A stretch of DNA of 25,504 bases. Origin: Candidatus Solibacter sp. Lineage in GTDB: Bacteria > Acidobacteriota > Terriglobia > Bryobacterales > Bryobacteraceae. Shown piece by piece: positions 1-9,985 of this stretch (positions are counted from its first letter, which is position 1; every line of letters starts with the position of its first letter). The translations under genes and the position numbers were made by a program. The DNA lies in contig JAPKZC010000927.1 of NCBI GenBank assembly GCA_026394025.1, positions 1 to 25,504 on the forward strand, given 5' to 3'. Below the pieces are notes generated by a model that saw nothing but the letters and a program-made list of their open reading frames with translations, was not told the DNA's origin and made no database searches.

Positions 1-51
1 GAGCACGACGAGACCCGCGGCGATTGCCGGAAGAATGAACTTGGCGCGCAT
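1..51 (-). CDS. N-terminus of a probable secreted protein, cut by window edge
   Basis: Only the first 17 codons are present. They read MRAKFILPAIAAGLVVL from an ATG at 51-49. A positively charged start followed by a continuous hydrophobic run is typical of a signal peptide or N-terminal membrane anchor. A GAGGG element lies about 6 bases upstream of the ATG, a good ribosome-binding site. The gene runs off the left edge, so its function cannot be named. It is codirectional with the methyltransferase at 98-1516, only 46 bases away, and may be cotranscribed with it. Confidence 0.6.
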   Translation of the reverse strand, partial: MRAKFILPAIAAGLVVL

Positions 52-97
52 AAATTGCCCTCGATCACCTTATTACGCTCGAAAGCTCCGATTTGTT

Positions 98-1516
98 TCA
101 CGATTCTGCGTCTACCAGGCGGATCATGCTGATGTTGACGGTAAAGGTCCGGTCGTCAGTGTCCGCAGTCCAGGCGGGCGCGGCTGCGATCTCAATGTTG
201 TAGGTTTCCGCCTCGGGAAGATCCGCTTCGATGATGAACAACCCGACGCGCTCCAGTGCGTGCTGCGCCACGCGCACGCCGTTGACCCGGATTTCCACCA
301 CCGGCTGGCCTTGGGCGAACTGGGCCTGGTGCGCAAAGCCGCGAATCCGCAGCCTCTGCGGCGCCAGGTGGGCGCGGCGCAGCACGGCGGTCGCCCGCGG
401 GCCAATCCAGCGGTATTTGTTGCCATAGTCGCCTTCCAGTTCGTACCATCCGTCGCCCAGGCGGGCGGTGTGGCTGGGCAGGGAGAAATCGATCACGTCG
501 GCGCGGTCGCCGGGGTAGAGTTCGGCGCGCAGGGCGGCGGGCAGCAAATTGTACACTCCGCCCTCGTTGGGCGCGCCATAGCCGCAGGCGCAGACCAGCG
601 TATCGCCGCCGTCGCGCTCCAGATTGCCGTGGCAATCCGGGCAGCGCAGCAGGGTCTCGAAACGGTCGATACAGGGAAGCGGCTGGGACGAGCCGGCTTT
701 CTTGCACATGGCGGCCAGGGTTCCGCCCAGCAGGCGTGCCGCCCACCACTCATTGAGTGCGGCGCGTTTGACAATCCGCTCGCCCCAACCACGCTCGGGG
801 ACGAAGGGCTGGTAGCGGTGTTCGGCAAAGTGTTTGATGATCAGCCGGTGCCAGTCGCTGAGGTACATCTTGTGGTTCTGGCGGATGCCGAAGCTCTCTT
901 CCTGTTCCGCGCCGATGACGTCGCGCGCCAGATAGCCGAGCAGTCCCCAGTCGAACAGCTTGCGCTCCCACGGTTTCATGCGGTCCTGGTAGGGAGTGCG
1001 GTAGATGCGCAGGCTCAGCAGGCGGCGCAGCGGTTCCTCGGTGAACAGAAAGACGCCGCCCGGAGCCAGCACGCGCTTCACTTCGAGGAAGACGCTTTCG
1101 ATGTTCATGAACTGGCTGAGCATCTGGCAAGCCATCACGAACTGCATGGACCCGTCGCGGAACGGCAGGTTGACGGCGTCGCCCGCCACGCGTATGGGCT
1201 CGCGGGCAAGCTGCCATCTGTCCTTGAGGGCGATGCCGTGACGCAGGGCGTCGGCGGAGATATCGAGTGCGAAGCCTTCGCCGCCGAACTGGTTGGCCAG
1301 CATGTAGCTGGTGTGCCCGGCGTTGGCGCCGATCTCCAGAAAGGGGGTCATGGGACCGATGAACTTGCGGTGGGCCTCAATGACGGCGGCGCGGCGGACG
1401 TTCTCGTCCAGGTAGTAGGCGATGGCGCGTTCCGGTTCGCCCAGCGAGGCGAAGTTGTGGAACTCCACCTGGGAGCGCTTTACGGAAAACGATTGGGCGT
1501 CAATGGGCGAGGGCAA
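98..1516 (-). CDS. SAM-dependent methyltransferase with C-terminal zinc-ribbon (Trm112-like) extension
   Basis: A class I methyltransferase-fold protein of 472 residues. Residues 58-70 carry the SAM-binding motif I (FLEIGANAGHTS), an acidic residue follows at D85 (ALDIS), and the later strands include GDAVNLPF (112-119) and VLAPGGVFLFTEE (149-161). Residues 292-312 hold CPDC...CACG, a four-cysteine zinc-ribbon-like motif as in Trm112 or YcaR. About 140 further residues after it look beta-rich. The methyl acceptor is unknown; the fold also occurs in quinone, lipid and sugar methyltransferases. The longest frame begins with TTG at 1516, where AGGGG lies only one base upstream, too close for a normal ribosome-binding site. 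An internal start such as GTG at codon 18 is possible. The catalytic core is clear, the substrate and exact start are not. Confidence 0.8.
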   Translation of the reverse strand: MPSPIDAQSFSVKRSQVEFHNFASLGEPERAIAYYLDENVRRAAVIEAHRKFIGPMTPFLEIGANAGHTSYMLANQFGGEGFALDISADALRHGIALKDRWQLAREPIRVAGDAVNLPFRDGSMQFVMACQMLSQFMNIESVFLEVKRVLAPGGVFLFTEEPLRRLLSLRIYRTPYQDRMKPWERKLFDWGLLGYLARDVIGAEQEESFGIRQNHKMYLSDWHRLIIKHFAEHRYQPFVPERGWGERIVKRAALNEWWAARLLGGTLAAMCKKAGSSQPLPCIDRFETLLRCPDCHGNLERDGGDTLVCACGYGAPNEGGVYNLLPAALRAELYPGDRADVIDFSLPSHTARLGDGWYELEGDYGNKYRWIGPRATAVLRRAHLAPQRLRIRGFAHQAQFAQGQPVVEIRVNGVRVAQHALERVGLFIIEADLPEAETYNIEIAAAPAWTADTDDRTFTVNISMIRLVDAES

Positions 1517-1651
1517 ACCCCTATTTTAGCGCGTGCCAGGCCATGTGCAATGTTCTGAAAGCGACGCTGCGAACGCACGCGCCTTACCGCGCGATGGCGC
1601 ATCTTCCCGTGGAGCCTTCATAATAGCCGAGCGCGCGTGCGAACTCTGGAG

Positions 1652-1657
1652 TACAAT
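1652..1657 (+). promoter_or_regulatory. TACAAT -10-like element before the YIP1-family gene
   Basis: TACAAT sits 10 bases before the ATG at 1668. With usual spacing, transcription would start near 1664, leaving almost no leader. No Shine-Dalgarno sequence lies at the normal distance and no good -35 hexamer is visible. Confidence 0.3.
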
Positions 1658-1667
1658 CGGTCCTGAT

Positions 1668-2420
1668 ATGACTCCTGAACTACTACCGGAAGAGGAGCCC
1701 CAGCCCAAGGGTTTGGGAGAGGGCTCGCGGCTGACGGGCGTCTTCTTTGAACCCGGCAAGACCTTTGAGGATGTGGCAGCGCGCCCTGGCTTCTGGGCGC
1801 CGCTCATCCTGGTGATTGTCACTTCCTTGTGTTTCATGGTGCTGTTCGCGCAGCATGTGGGCTGGGAGCGCATGATGCGTCACGCTTTCGAGACCAATTC
1901 GCGCGCGGCGCAGATGTCGCCGGAACAGAAGGAGCAGGCGCTCCAACTGCAGCTGAAGGTCGTGCCCATCCCCGCGTATGCAGGCATCCTGCTGGGCGTT
2001 CCCCTGATAACGATGATCTGGGCGGCGATCCTGATGGGCATCGTGAAAGGCATGATGTCCGCGCAGGTGCGGCTCAAGCAGGTGTTCGCGGTCCTCTGTT
2101 ACTCCTCGCTGCCAGGGGTGATCATGGCGGCGCTGGCGATCGCGGTGATGTTCATGAAGCCTCCCGAAGATTTCAACCTGCAGAACCCGCTGGTCTTCAA
2201 TCCAGGCGCTTTCATGGACCCCACGACCACCTCCAAGTTCATCTACTCGCTGGCCTCGGCGCTGGATCTTTTCACCTTATGGAAGCTGGTGCTGGTCGGC
2301 ATCGGACTCAAGGCGGCGGGCGGGAGAGACCTTTCGATGGGCGGGGCGATGACCGCGGTGTTCCTGCCGTGGTTGGTCTGGATATTGGGCGCGGCATCGC
2401 TGGCGGGTATTTTCGGTTAA
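1668..2420 (+). CDS. YIP1-family polytopic membrane protein
   Basis: A 250-residue integral membrane protein with a charged cytoplasmic N-terminus and about five hydrophobic segments, near residues 43-61, 103-125, 139-163, 196-213 and 225-248. The early stretch with FFEPGKTFEDVAARPGFWAP (26-45) matches the opening of bacterial Yip1-domain proteins, which usually read like 'F..P..tF..i...P....pl'. The biochemical role of bacterial members is not known; they are often called YIP1 or DUF1282 membrane proteins. The start was placed at the ATG at 1668, because residues encoded by in-frame codons upstream do not look like family sequence and a TACAAT element lies just before it. It converges on the VWA gene at 2495-3400. 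Confidence 0.75.
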   Translation: MTPELLPEEEPQPKGLGEGSRLTGVFFEPGKTFEDVAARPGFWAPLILVIVTSLCFMVLFAQHVGWERMMRHAFETNSRAAQMSPEQKEQALQLQLKVVPIPAYAGILLGVPLITMIWAAILMGIVKGMMSAQVRLKQVFAVLCYSSLPGVIMAALAIAVMFMKPPEDFNLQNPLVFNPGAFMDPTTTSKFIYSLASALDLFTLWKLVLVGIGLKAAGGRDLSMGGAMTAVFLPWLVWILGAASLAGIFG

Positions 2421-2467
2421 GGCCCTTGGCTTGAGATTGACCGGCAAGCTACAACGGTTGCGGCGGC

Positions 2468-2488
2468 GGCCTCCGGCAGCGGGAGGCC
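2468..2488. terminator. GC-rich hairpin between two convergent genes
   Basis: GGCCTCC (2468-2474) pairs perfectly with GGAGGCC (2482-2488) around a 7-base loop. It lies in the 74-base gap between the stops of the YIP1-family and VWA genes, where a two-way terminator would be expected. No T-tract follows on either strand, so intrinsic termination is only a possibility. Confidence 0.35.
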
Positions 2489-2494
2489 CCGGGA

Positions 2495-3400
2495 TCATTG
2501 GACGATGCGATAGCCGTTGCGGTGAAAAAGGGATAGGCGGGGCTGCGACGGGTCGCGTTGCACTTTGACGGAGATGCGGTGGTATTTCCCATCGTCGGTG
2601 GCGGCGGGGGGCTGGTATCCGATGACGTATTGATCGTGAATCTCGCGGGCCATGGATGCGGCCGCGTCGGCGATGCGGCGCCGGTCGTCAATGGCGAAGG
2701 CGCGCCCACCGGTGAATTCCGCAATTTCGCCGAGCAGTTCAGGGCCGTCGGCTTCGCCGGGCCACGCGGAGCGCGCGAAACCGGCCTCCAGCCCCAGGGT
2801 GGCCGAGTAGATTTGCGCGTTGGCCTCTTGCGCCATGCTGCGGATGGTGGCCAGGCGGGTGCGGCTTGCATTCTCCCCGCCATCGGAGATGATGAGGATG
2901 GCGTGGCGGGCATGGCGGGCATGGCTCAGATGAGCCACCGCGAGCGGAATGGCGTCGAGCAGGGCGGTGGCGCCGTGCGGCCTGGTGAGCAGCAGCCGGT
3001 TCTGCATTTCGGCGCAATCGCTGGTGTAATCGGTCATCAACCTGGGGCGCTGCTCCACAGTGACCAGAAACAACTCGTCGCCGGGCGCCAGGTTTTCGCA
3101 GAAGCTGGCCAGCATGTTGCGCGCGCGGCTCCATTTGGCGGTCATGCTGCCGCTGGCGTCCAGGATGACGGCGAGGGAAACCGGCGCGTCCTCGTGAGCG
3201 AAGAAGCGGATGGGCTGCTCGCGGCCGTTGTCGAGGATGCGGAACTGGGTCTGCGAGAGATCGATGACCGGCCGGTCCTTCGGATCGAGAACCGAAACGT
3301 TGACCAGCACCAGGGAAGTGCCGGCGCGGAAGGTGCCTGCGCCTCCGGCGGCACACAACACCGGCGCCAGAATCGCGACGATTAAGGTTCCTGCCCGCAT
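2495..3400 (-). CDS. Secreted VWA-domain protein (acidobacterial VWFA-related family)
   Basis: A 301-residue protein with an N-terminal signal peptide (MRAGTLIVAILAPVLCAAGG). A short beta domain of the acidobacterial type follows, in which LVLVNVSVLDPKDRPV (30-45) and FRILDNGREQPI (53-64) are characteristic. A von Willebrand A domain starts near residue 75. The metal-ion-dependent adhesion site is intact: DASGS (81-85), a threonine in GATAL (T145) and D173 in ISDGGENASR. It probably binds a protein partner or ligand in the periplasm or at the surface through the metal site; the ligand is unknown. The ATG at 3400 was chosen because the signal peptide begins there; the open frame extends to 3544 but that part is not family-like. 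Paralogues of this family are abundant in Solibacter-type genomes. Confidence 0.88.
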   Translation of the reverse strand: MRAGTLIVAILAPVLCAAGGAGTFRAGTSLVLVNVSVLDPKDRPVIDLSQTQFRILDNGREQPIRFFAHEDAPVSLAVILDASGSMTAKWSRARNMLASFCENLAPGDELFLVTVEQRPRLMTDYTSDCAEMQNRLLLTRPHGATALLDAIPLAVAHLSHARHARHAILIISDGGENASRTRLATIRSMAQEANAQIYSATLGLEAGFARSAWPGEADGPELLGEIAEFTGGRAFAIDDRRRIADAAASMAREIHDQYVIGYQPPAATDDGKYHRISVKVQRDPSQPRLSLFHRNGYRIVQ

Positions 3401-3483
3401 GGGAAGAGGATACGCCTTTAGGGCTGGGCAGGCAACCGGTTGAGTACTGGAACCCAGGAGGGCGGGAGGGGGCTCCAGTTCGC

Positions 3484-3489
3484 TATGCT
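3484..3489 (+). promoter_or_regulatory. TATGCT -10-like element before the kinase gene
   Basis: TATGCT lies 8 bases before the ATG at 3498. A start site at the usual distance would fall essentially at the ATG, giving a leaderless message. No ribosome-binding site is visible. The evidence is a single hexamer in a divergent intergenic region. Confidence 0.25.
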
Positions 3490-3497
3490 GATTTGTG

Positions 3498-3953
3498 ATG
3501 CGGGTCGTGGTGCTGGTGGGGCTTCCGGGTTCGGGCAAGTCCACCTACCTGGAGCAGGTGGGCGTTCGGGGACTCTCCTCGGACGGCATCCGCAAGCTGC
3601 TGGCGGACGATGAGACCGACCAGACGATCCACGTGCGGGTGTTCGAGACGCTACGCTATCTGCTGGTGCAGCGCCTTGCGATCGGCCGCCCCGTCACCTA
3701 TGTGGATGCCACCAATCTCACGCCGGAGGAGAGGCGGCCGTATCTGGAGATCGGGCGCGTTTGGGGATGCGACGTGGAAGCGGTGTTCTTCGATGTGCCG
3801 CTCGCCATCTGCCTCGACCGGAATACGCGGCGCGAACGCGTGGTGCCGGCCGAGGCGCTGACAAAAATGGCGGCCAAACTGACGCCGCCCACCACGGAAG
3901 AGGGCTTCGCGCGGGTGACGGTTCTGACCGGCGGATCGCCGGCACGGGAGTGA
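3498..3953 (+). CDS. P-loop kinase, AAA_33 / polynucleotide-kinase-like
   Basis: A 151-residue ATP-binding protein. The Walker A motif GLPGSGKST is at residues 8-16. SSDGIRKLL follows near residue 27, the usual position of the substrate-binding aspartate in T4-Pnk and zeta-toxin-like kinases. VTYVDATNLTPEERRPYL (about 66-83) is the Walker B/DxTN block of AAA_33 proteins, and RNTRRERVVP near residue 111 is the arginine-rich lid. The C-terminal KMAAKLTPPTTEEGFARV also fits this family. The expected activity is phosphotransfer from ATP to a small molecule or nucleic-acid end; the substrate is unknown. Size is normal for a single-domain member. No antitoxin-like partner is adjacent, so a toxin role is not supported. 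Confidence 0.82.
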   Translation: MRVVVLVGLPGSGKSTYLEQVGVRGLSSDGIRKLLADDETDQTIHVRVFETLRYLLVQRLAIGRPVTYVDATNLTPEERRPYLEIGRVWGCDVEAVFFDVPLAICLDRNTRRERVVPAEALTKMAAKLTPPTTEEGFARVTVLTGGSPARE

Positions 3954-4091
3954 AGTAGGCGTCCGGGCTTCGCTTGGATTGGTAGGGGCGAAGGCCTGCC
4001 ACACCTCACGCCAGCGATTCCCTGGCCGGCCGAACGTCATTTCTTCGTGTCGATCTGTTTCAGCAGTTCACGGGATGCGGCGTCCAACTGA

Positions 4092-7199
<3,108 letters not shown>

Positions 7200-7224
7200 G
7201 TGCACAGGCTAACAAAAAGCCCGC

Positions 7225-7241
7225 TACACTATAAACGGAGG
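7225..7241 (+). promoter_or_regulatory. TACACT -10-like element and GGAGG ribosome-binding site
   Basis: TACACT (7225-7230) is followed by ATAAAC and then GGAGG (7237-7241), 12 bases before the ATG at 7254. The -10 and Shine-Dalgarno elements support transcription of the CoA-binding gene from this divergent intergenic region. No convincing -35 hexamer is present. Confidence 0.35.
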
Positions 7242-7253
7242 CTTGAGTCCGAA

Positions 7254-7718
7254 ATGACCCGAATGGAGAACATTCAGGATTTCCTGGCGCAAAAACGTTT
7301 TGCGTTTGCCGGCGTCTCCCGCCAGCCGAAGGACTTCTCTCGCGCCCTGTTCCGCGAATTCAGGAAGCGGGGCTACGAGCCCGTTCCCGTGCACCTCGAA
7401 GTCACTGAACTGGAGGGCGCCCGCGCATTTACCCATTTGCGGGACATCCAGCCACCGGTCGATAGCGTCCTGCTGATGACGTCCCCGGCCGTCACCGACC
7501 TGCTGGTTCGAGAGTGCATGGAACTCGGGATTAAGCGGATTTGGTTCTACCGTGGCGGCGGCCAGGGGTCTCTCACCGACGGCGCGCTACAGATGTGCAA
7601 GGCCAACGGGATCATCGCAATCGAGGGCGAGTGCCCCTTTATGTTCTTTGATGGCACACCCTGGTTTCACCGGTTCCACGGACTGGTGAAGAAGATCATG
7701 GGTGCGTACCCGCGCTGA
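7254..7718 (+). CDS. CoA-binding-domain protein (CoA_binding_2, YccU-like)
   Basis: A 154-residue single-domain Rossmann-fold protein. The N-terminal FAFAGVSRQPKDFSRALFREFRKRGYEPVPVH (16-47) is the nucleotide-binding start of the CoA_binding_2 family. PVDSVLLMTSPAVTDLLVREC (68-88) and GIKRIWFYRGGGQGS (92-106) are its further conserved blocks. Such proteins resemble the CoA-binding domain of succinyl-CoA synthetase alpha but lack the catalytic parts; a role in binding CoA or acyl-CoA is likely, the function is not known. ATG at 7254 is preferred over the in-frame ATG at 7263 because of its distance from the GGAGG element. The inverted-repeat element begins two bases after its stop. Confidence 0.85.
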   Translation: MTRMENIQDFLAQKRFAFAGVSRQPKDFSRALFREFRKRGYEPVPVHLEVTELEGARAFTHLRDIQPPVDSVLLMTSPAVTDLLVRECMELGIKRIWFYRGGGQGSLTDGALQMCKANGIIAIEGECPFMFFDGTPWFHRFHGLVKKIMGAYPR

Positions 7719-7720
7719 AA

Positions 7721-7814
7721 AGGTGGGACAGACCGTCGCCTTTGGTGATCCGGTCTCGCGCCGCTAAAGCGCGGATGGTTGACAGACGACAAAAGGCGAT
7801 CGTCTGTCCCACCT
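7721..7814. repeat. 94-bp inverted-repeat element, possible REP/MITE-like structure
   Basis: Two 23-base arms (7721-7743 and 7792-7814) are inverted copies with two mismatches; both outer ends read AGGTGGGACAGAC. Inside, CGCGC (7757-7761) pairs with GCGCG (7769-7773). GACAGACG (7781-7788) can pair perfectly with CGTCTGTC (7801-7808), an alternative to the outer pairing. GACAGAC on one strand or the other thus occurs three times. The element directly follows the stop of the CoA-binding gene and could also act as a terminator. No second copy is in this window and no target-site duplication was identified. Confidence 0.6.
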
Positions 7815-7852
7815 CTAGCACGCTATCGCGGTACGATCGATATAGGACCGAC

Positions 7853-8113
7853 ATGAATTCCTCGCGGAAACTGCTCGCGCTGCTGATGGTGGCGGTCCTG
7901 CTTTTGGCGGCGTTCACGCCCGCTGGCTTCGCGCTTTCCGCCGCGGTACTGTGTGGTGGCTGCATGATGGGGGTCGCCATGCGGCCCGATGAAATCGAGG
8001 AGTTGATGCGCGTCATGAACCAGCCAAAGATCGTGCGCATGTACGCCGAGGAGGACGATAAGGGCGGCGGCGACCCGCCCGGTGAACCTATCTTGGAATC
8101 TCGTACTTCTTGA
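7853..8113 (+). CDS. Small hypothetical membrane-anchored or secreted protein
   Basis: An 86-residue protein that I do not recognise. It opens with a basic start and a hydrophobic segment (residues 7-27) that could be a signal peptide or membrane anchor. CGGCMM (34-39) follows, then a charged tail with DEIEELMRVMNQPKIVRMYAEEDDKGGGD. AGGA (7844-7847) is 5 bases before the ATG, a good ribosome-binding site, which is the main reason to call it real. Its last 26 bases overlap the 3' end of the response regulator gene on the other strand. No partner or function is evident. Confidence 0.55.
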   Translation: MNSSRKLLALLMVAVLLLAAFTPAGFALSAAVLCGGCMMGVAMRPDEIEELMRVMNQPKIVRMYAEEDDKGGGDPPGEPILESRTS

Positions 8114-9446
8114 TTTTCTCGTAGAGCGTGGAGCGATCGATCCCCAGCACCGAAGCCGCCTCCTTGATATTGCCCTGGGTGCGCTGGATGGTGGCCGTGA
8201 TCAGTACCTTCTCCATGTCCTCGATGGTCATACCGGCGGGGACGGCCCAAACCGGGGCAGGCGCCGCGGCCTGTGCCAGGAACCCGAAGTCGCTCTCGGT
8301 CAAAACGGGACCTCGGCAAGTCACCATCGCGCGCTCCACGGCGTTCTCCAGTTCGCGCACGTTGCCGGGCCAGTTGTGATCCAGGAGCAGGCGTAGCGCT
8401 CCCTCGCTGACCTCGCTCACGTCTTTGCCCAACTCGTGAGAGAGGCGCTCCACGAAATGATCCGCCAGCAGGGGAATGTCCTCGCGGCGCGCACGCAGCG
8501 GGGGGATGCGAATCTCAATCACGTTCAGGCGGTAGTACAGATCGTCGCGGAAGTTTCCTTCCGCCACCGCCTGCTGGAGATTGACATGCGTCGCCGCCAC
8601 CACCCGCACATCCACGCGCACCTCTTCGCTGCCGCCCACGCGGTAAAAGCTGCGATCCTGCAGGACGCGCAGCAGGTCCACCTGCAGCTTGGGCGAAATG
8701 TCGCCGATCTCGTCCAGGAAGATGGTGCCGGTGTTGGCCATCTCGAACTTGCCGCGCTTCTGCTGATTGGCGCTGGTGAAAGAGCCCTTCTCGTGGCCAA
8801 AGAACTCACTCTCCAGCAGCGTCTCCGCCAGCGCCGCGCAACTCACCGCCACGAAGGGCTTCGACGCCCGGTCGCCGGCGTTGTGGATGGCGCGCGCCAC
8901 CAGTTCCTTGCCGGTGCCGCTCTCGCCCTGGATCAAGACCGTGCTGCGCAGGCTGGCGATCTCGCCGCACAAGGCCATGATCTCCTGCATCCGCGGATTC
9001 TTGCTGACTACGTCGTGCACACAGTACTGCCGCGTCAGTTTCTTGCGCAGGATGGTATTCTCGCGCTGCAGGTTCTTCACCTTGATGATGCGGTTGACCA
9101 GCAGCGAGATTTCCTCGGGATTGCACGGCTTGACGATGTACTCCTGCGCGCCTTCCTTCATGGCGGTGATGGCCGTGTCCACGGTGGCATAGGCCGTGAT
9201 GATGATGATGGAAGCCTCCGGGTGGAGGCGCCGGATCTGCATCATGGTTTCTATGCCGTCCATGCCACCGGGCATCTTCAGGTCGACGAAGTAAATGGCG
9301 TAGTCGCGCAGCCGTGCCTTCTCCACCGCATCGCGGCCGGAGGAGGCCGTGTCCACGACGTAGCCGTCCTCGCGGAGCCAGGCGGCGAGCGATTCGCACA
9401 TCACCTCCTCGTCGTCCACAACCAGAATCTGCCAGTGAGTCTTCAT
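8088..9446 (-). CDS. NtrC-family sigma54-type response regulator
   Basis: A 452-residue three-domain regulator. The receiver domain (about 5-120) has the acidic pair D11-D12, phosphoacceptor D55 (FVDLKMP), T85 and K106. The AAA+ domain (about 145-375) has Walker A GESGTGKE (174-181) and Walker B TIFLDE (241-246). A Fis-type helix-turn-helix fills about 413-450. The loop that contacts sigma54 reads GSFTSA (221-226) instead of the usual GAFTGA. The gene is third in the kinase-protease-regulator operon; its ATG overlaps the archaemetzincin stop as ATGA, and GAGGGA lies 8 bases upstream. The neighbouring histidine kinase is its likely partner. Its likely binding sites are the palindromes upstream of the operon, by inference. 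Confidence 0.93.
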   Translation of the reverse strand: MKTHWQILVVDDEEVMCESLAAWLREDGYVVDTASSGRDAVEKARLRDYAIYFVDLKMPGGMDGIETMMQIRRLHPEASIIIITAYATVDTAITAMKEGAQEYIVKPCNPEEISLLVNRIIKVKNLQRENTILRKKLTRQYCVHDVVSKNPRMQEIMALCGEIASLRSTVLIQGESGTGKELVARAIHNAGDRASKPFVAVSCAALAETLLESEFFGHEKGSFTSANQQKRGKFEMANTGTIFLDEIGDISPKLQVDLLRVLQDRSFYRVGGSEEVRVDVRVVAATHVNLQQAVAEGNFRDDLYYRLNVIEIRIPPLRARREDIPLLADHFVERLSHELGKDVSEVSEGALRLLLDHNWPGNVRELENAVERAMVTCRGPVLTESDFGFLAQAAAPAPVWAVPAGMTIEDMEKVLITATIQRTQGNIKEAASVLGIDRSTLYEKIKKYEIPR

Positions 9447-9985
9447 ACTTGTGTTCCCTCGGGGTTGCGCCGCAACCGCGCCCCGCAGGCGGCGCAGAAT
9501 GCGTCATCTTTCAAATCGATCTGCCGGACGGTAGTGGCGAGCGACATCGCGCATTTGCGTTCCGGGCAGTGCACCAGCCCAAACAAATGGCCGGTTTCGT
9601 GGAGAGCTTCCTTGCAAGCCCGCTCCAGAAAAATCTCGCGATTGGCCGCGAGCCCATAGAACTCCTGCCTCAACCGGGCGAAGGAAACCACCCCCACCCG
9701 GCCACCCAGTTGGGCCTGACCGAACACGAAGGTGAGCACCGGGATGAACAGATCCCGCTCCGTCACCGCCAGTAGTTTGGCGGCGTCCGGGGGACAACGC
9801 CGGAGCAGCATATCGAGCAGCGGGATGGAGCCGTACTGCCGGCGCTCGGCATCGAACGCGAAATCCACACTGCCCAGTTCCATGTCGCGCACCGGACCTC
9901 CGAATTCCGCCGCCAGGCGGGCGGTCACGGCGGCGAGCGCCCCGCGCTCCACCTCTTCAGCGGCGGCCACATACAGATATTTCAT
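9443..9985 (-). CDS. Archaemetzincin-family zinc metalloprotease
   Basis: A 180-residue protein with the archaemetzincin signature. HETGHLFGLVHC (129-140) supplies three zinc-binding histidines and catalytic E130. It continues to C145, M147 (the Met-turn) and the C164-x2-C167 pair. In the family the four cysteines hold a second, structural zinc. The published motif, as I recall it, has 17 residues between the methionine and the CxxC pair; here there are 16. No signal peptide is seen, so it should act in the cytoplasm; substrates of the family are unknown. It sits between the kinase and regulator genes with ATGA overlaps on both sides, which suggests coupled translation and a role in the same pathway. 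Length and fold-defining residues are complete. Confidence 0.9.
   Translation of the reverse strand: MKYLYVAAAEEVERGALAAVTARLAAEFGGPVRDMELGSVDFAFDAERRQYGSIPLLDMLLRRCPPDAAKLLAVTERDLFIPVLTFVFGQAQLGGRVGVVSFARLRQEFYGLAANREIFLERACKEALHETGHLFGLVHCPERKCAMSLATTVRQIDLKDDAFCAACGARLRRNPEGTQV

Noticed and set aside
35..1558. A 507-codon plus-strand frame opposite the methyltransferase
   Set aside because: The minus-strand frame has a clear SAM-binding motif and zinc ribbon; the plus-strand frame has none.
3498..3953. Zeta-type toxin of a toxin-antitoxin pair
   Set aside because: No small antitoxin-like gene overlaps or precedes it, and its lid and EGF motifs fit AAA_33 kinases.
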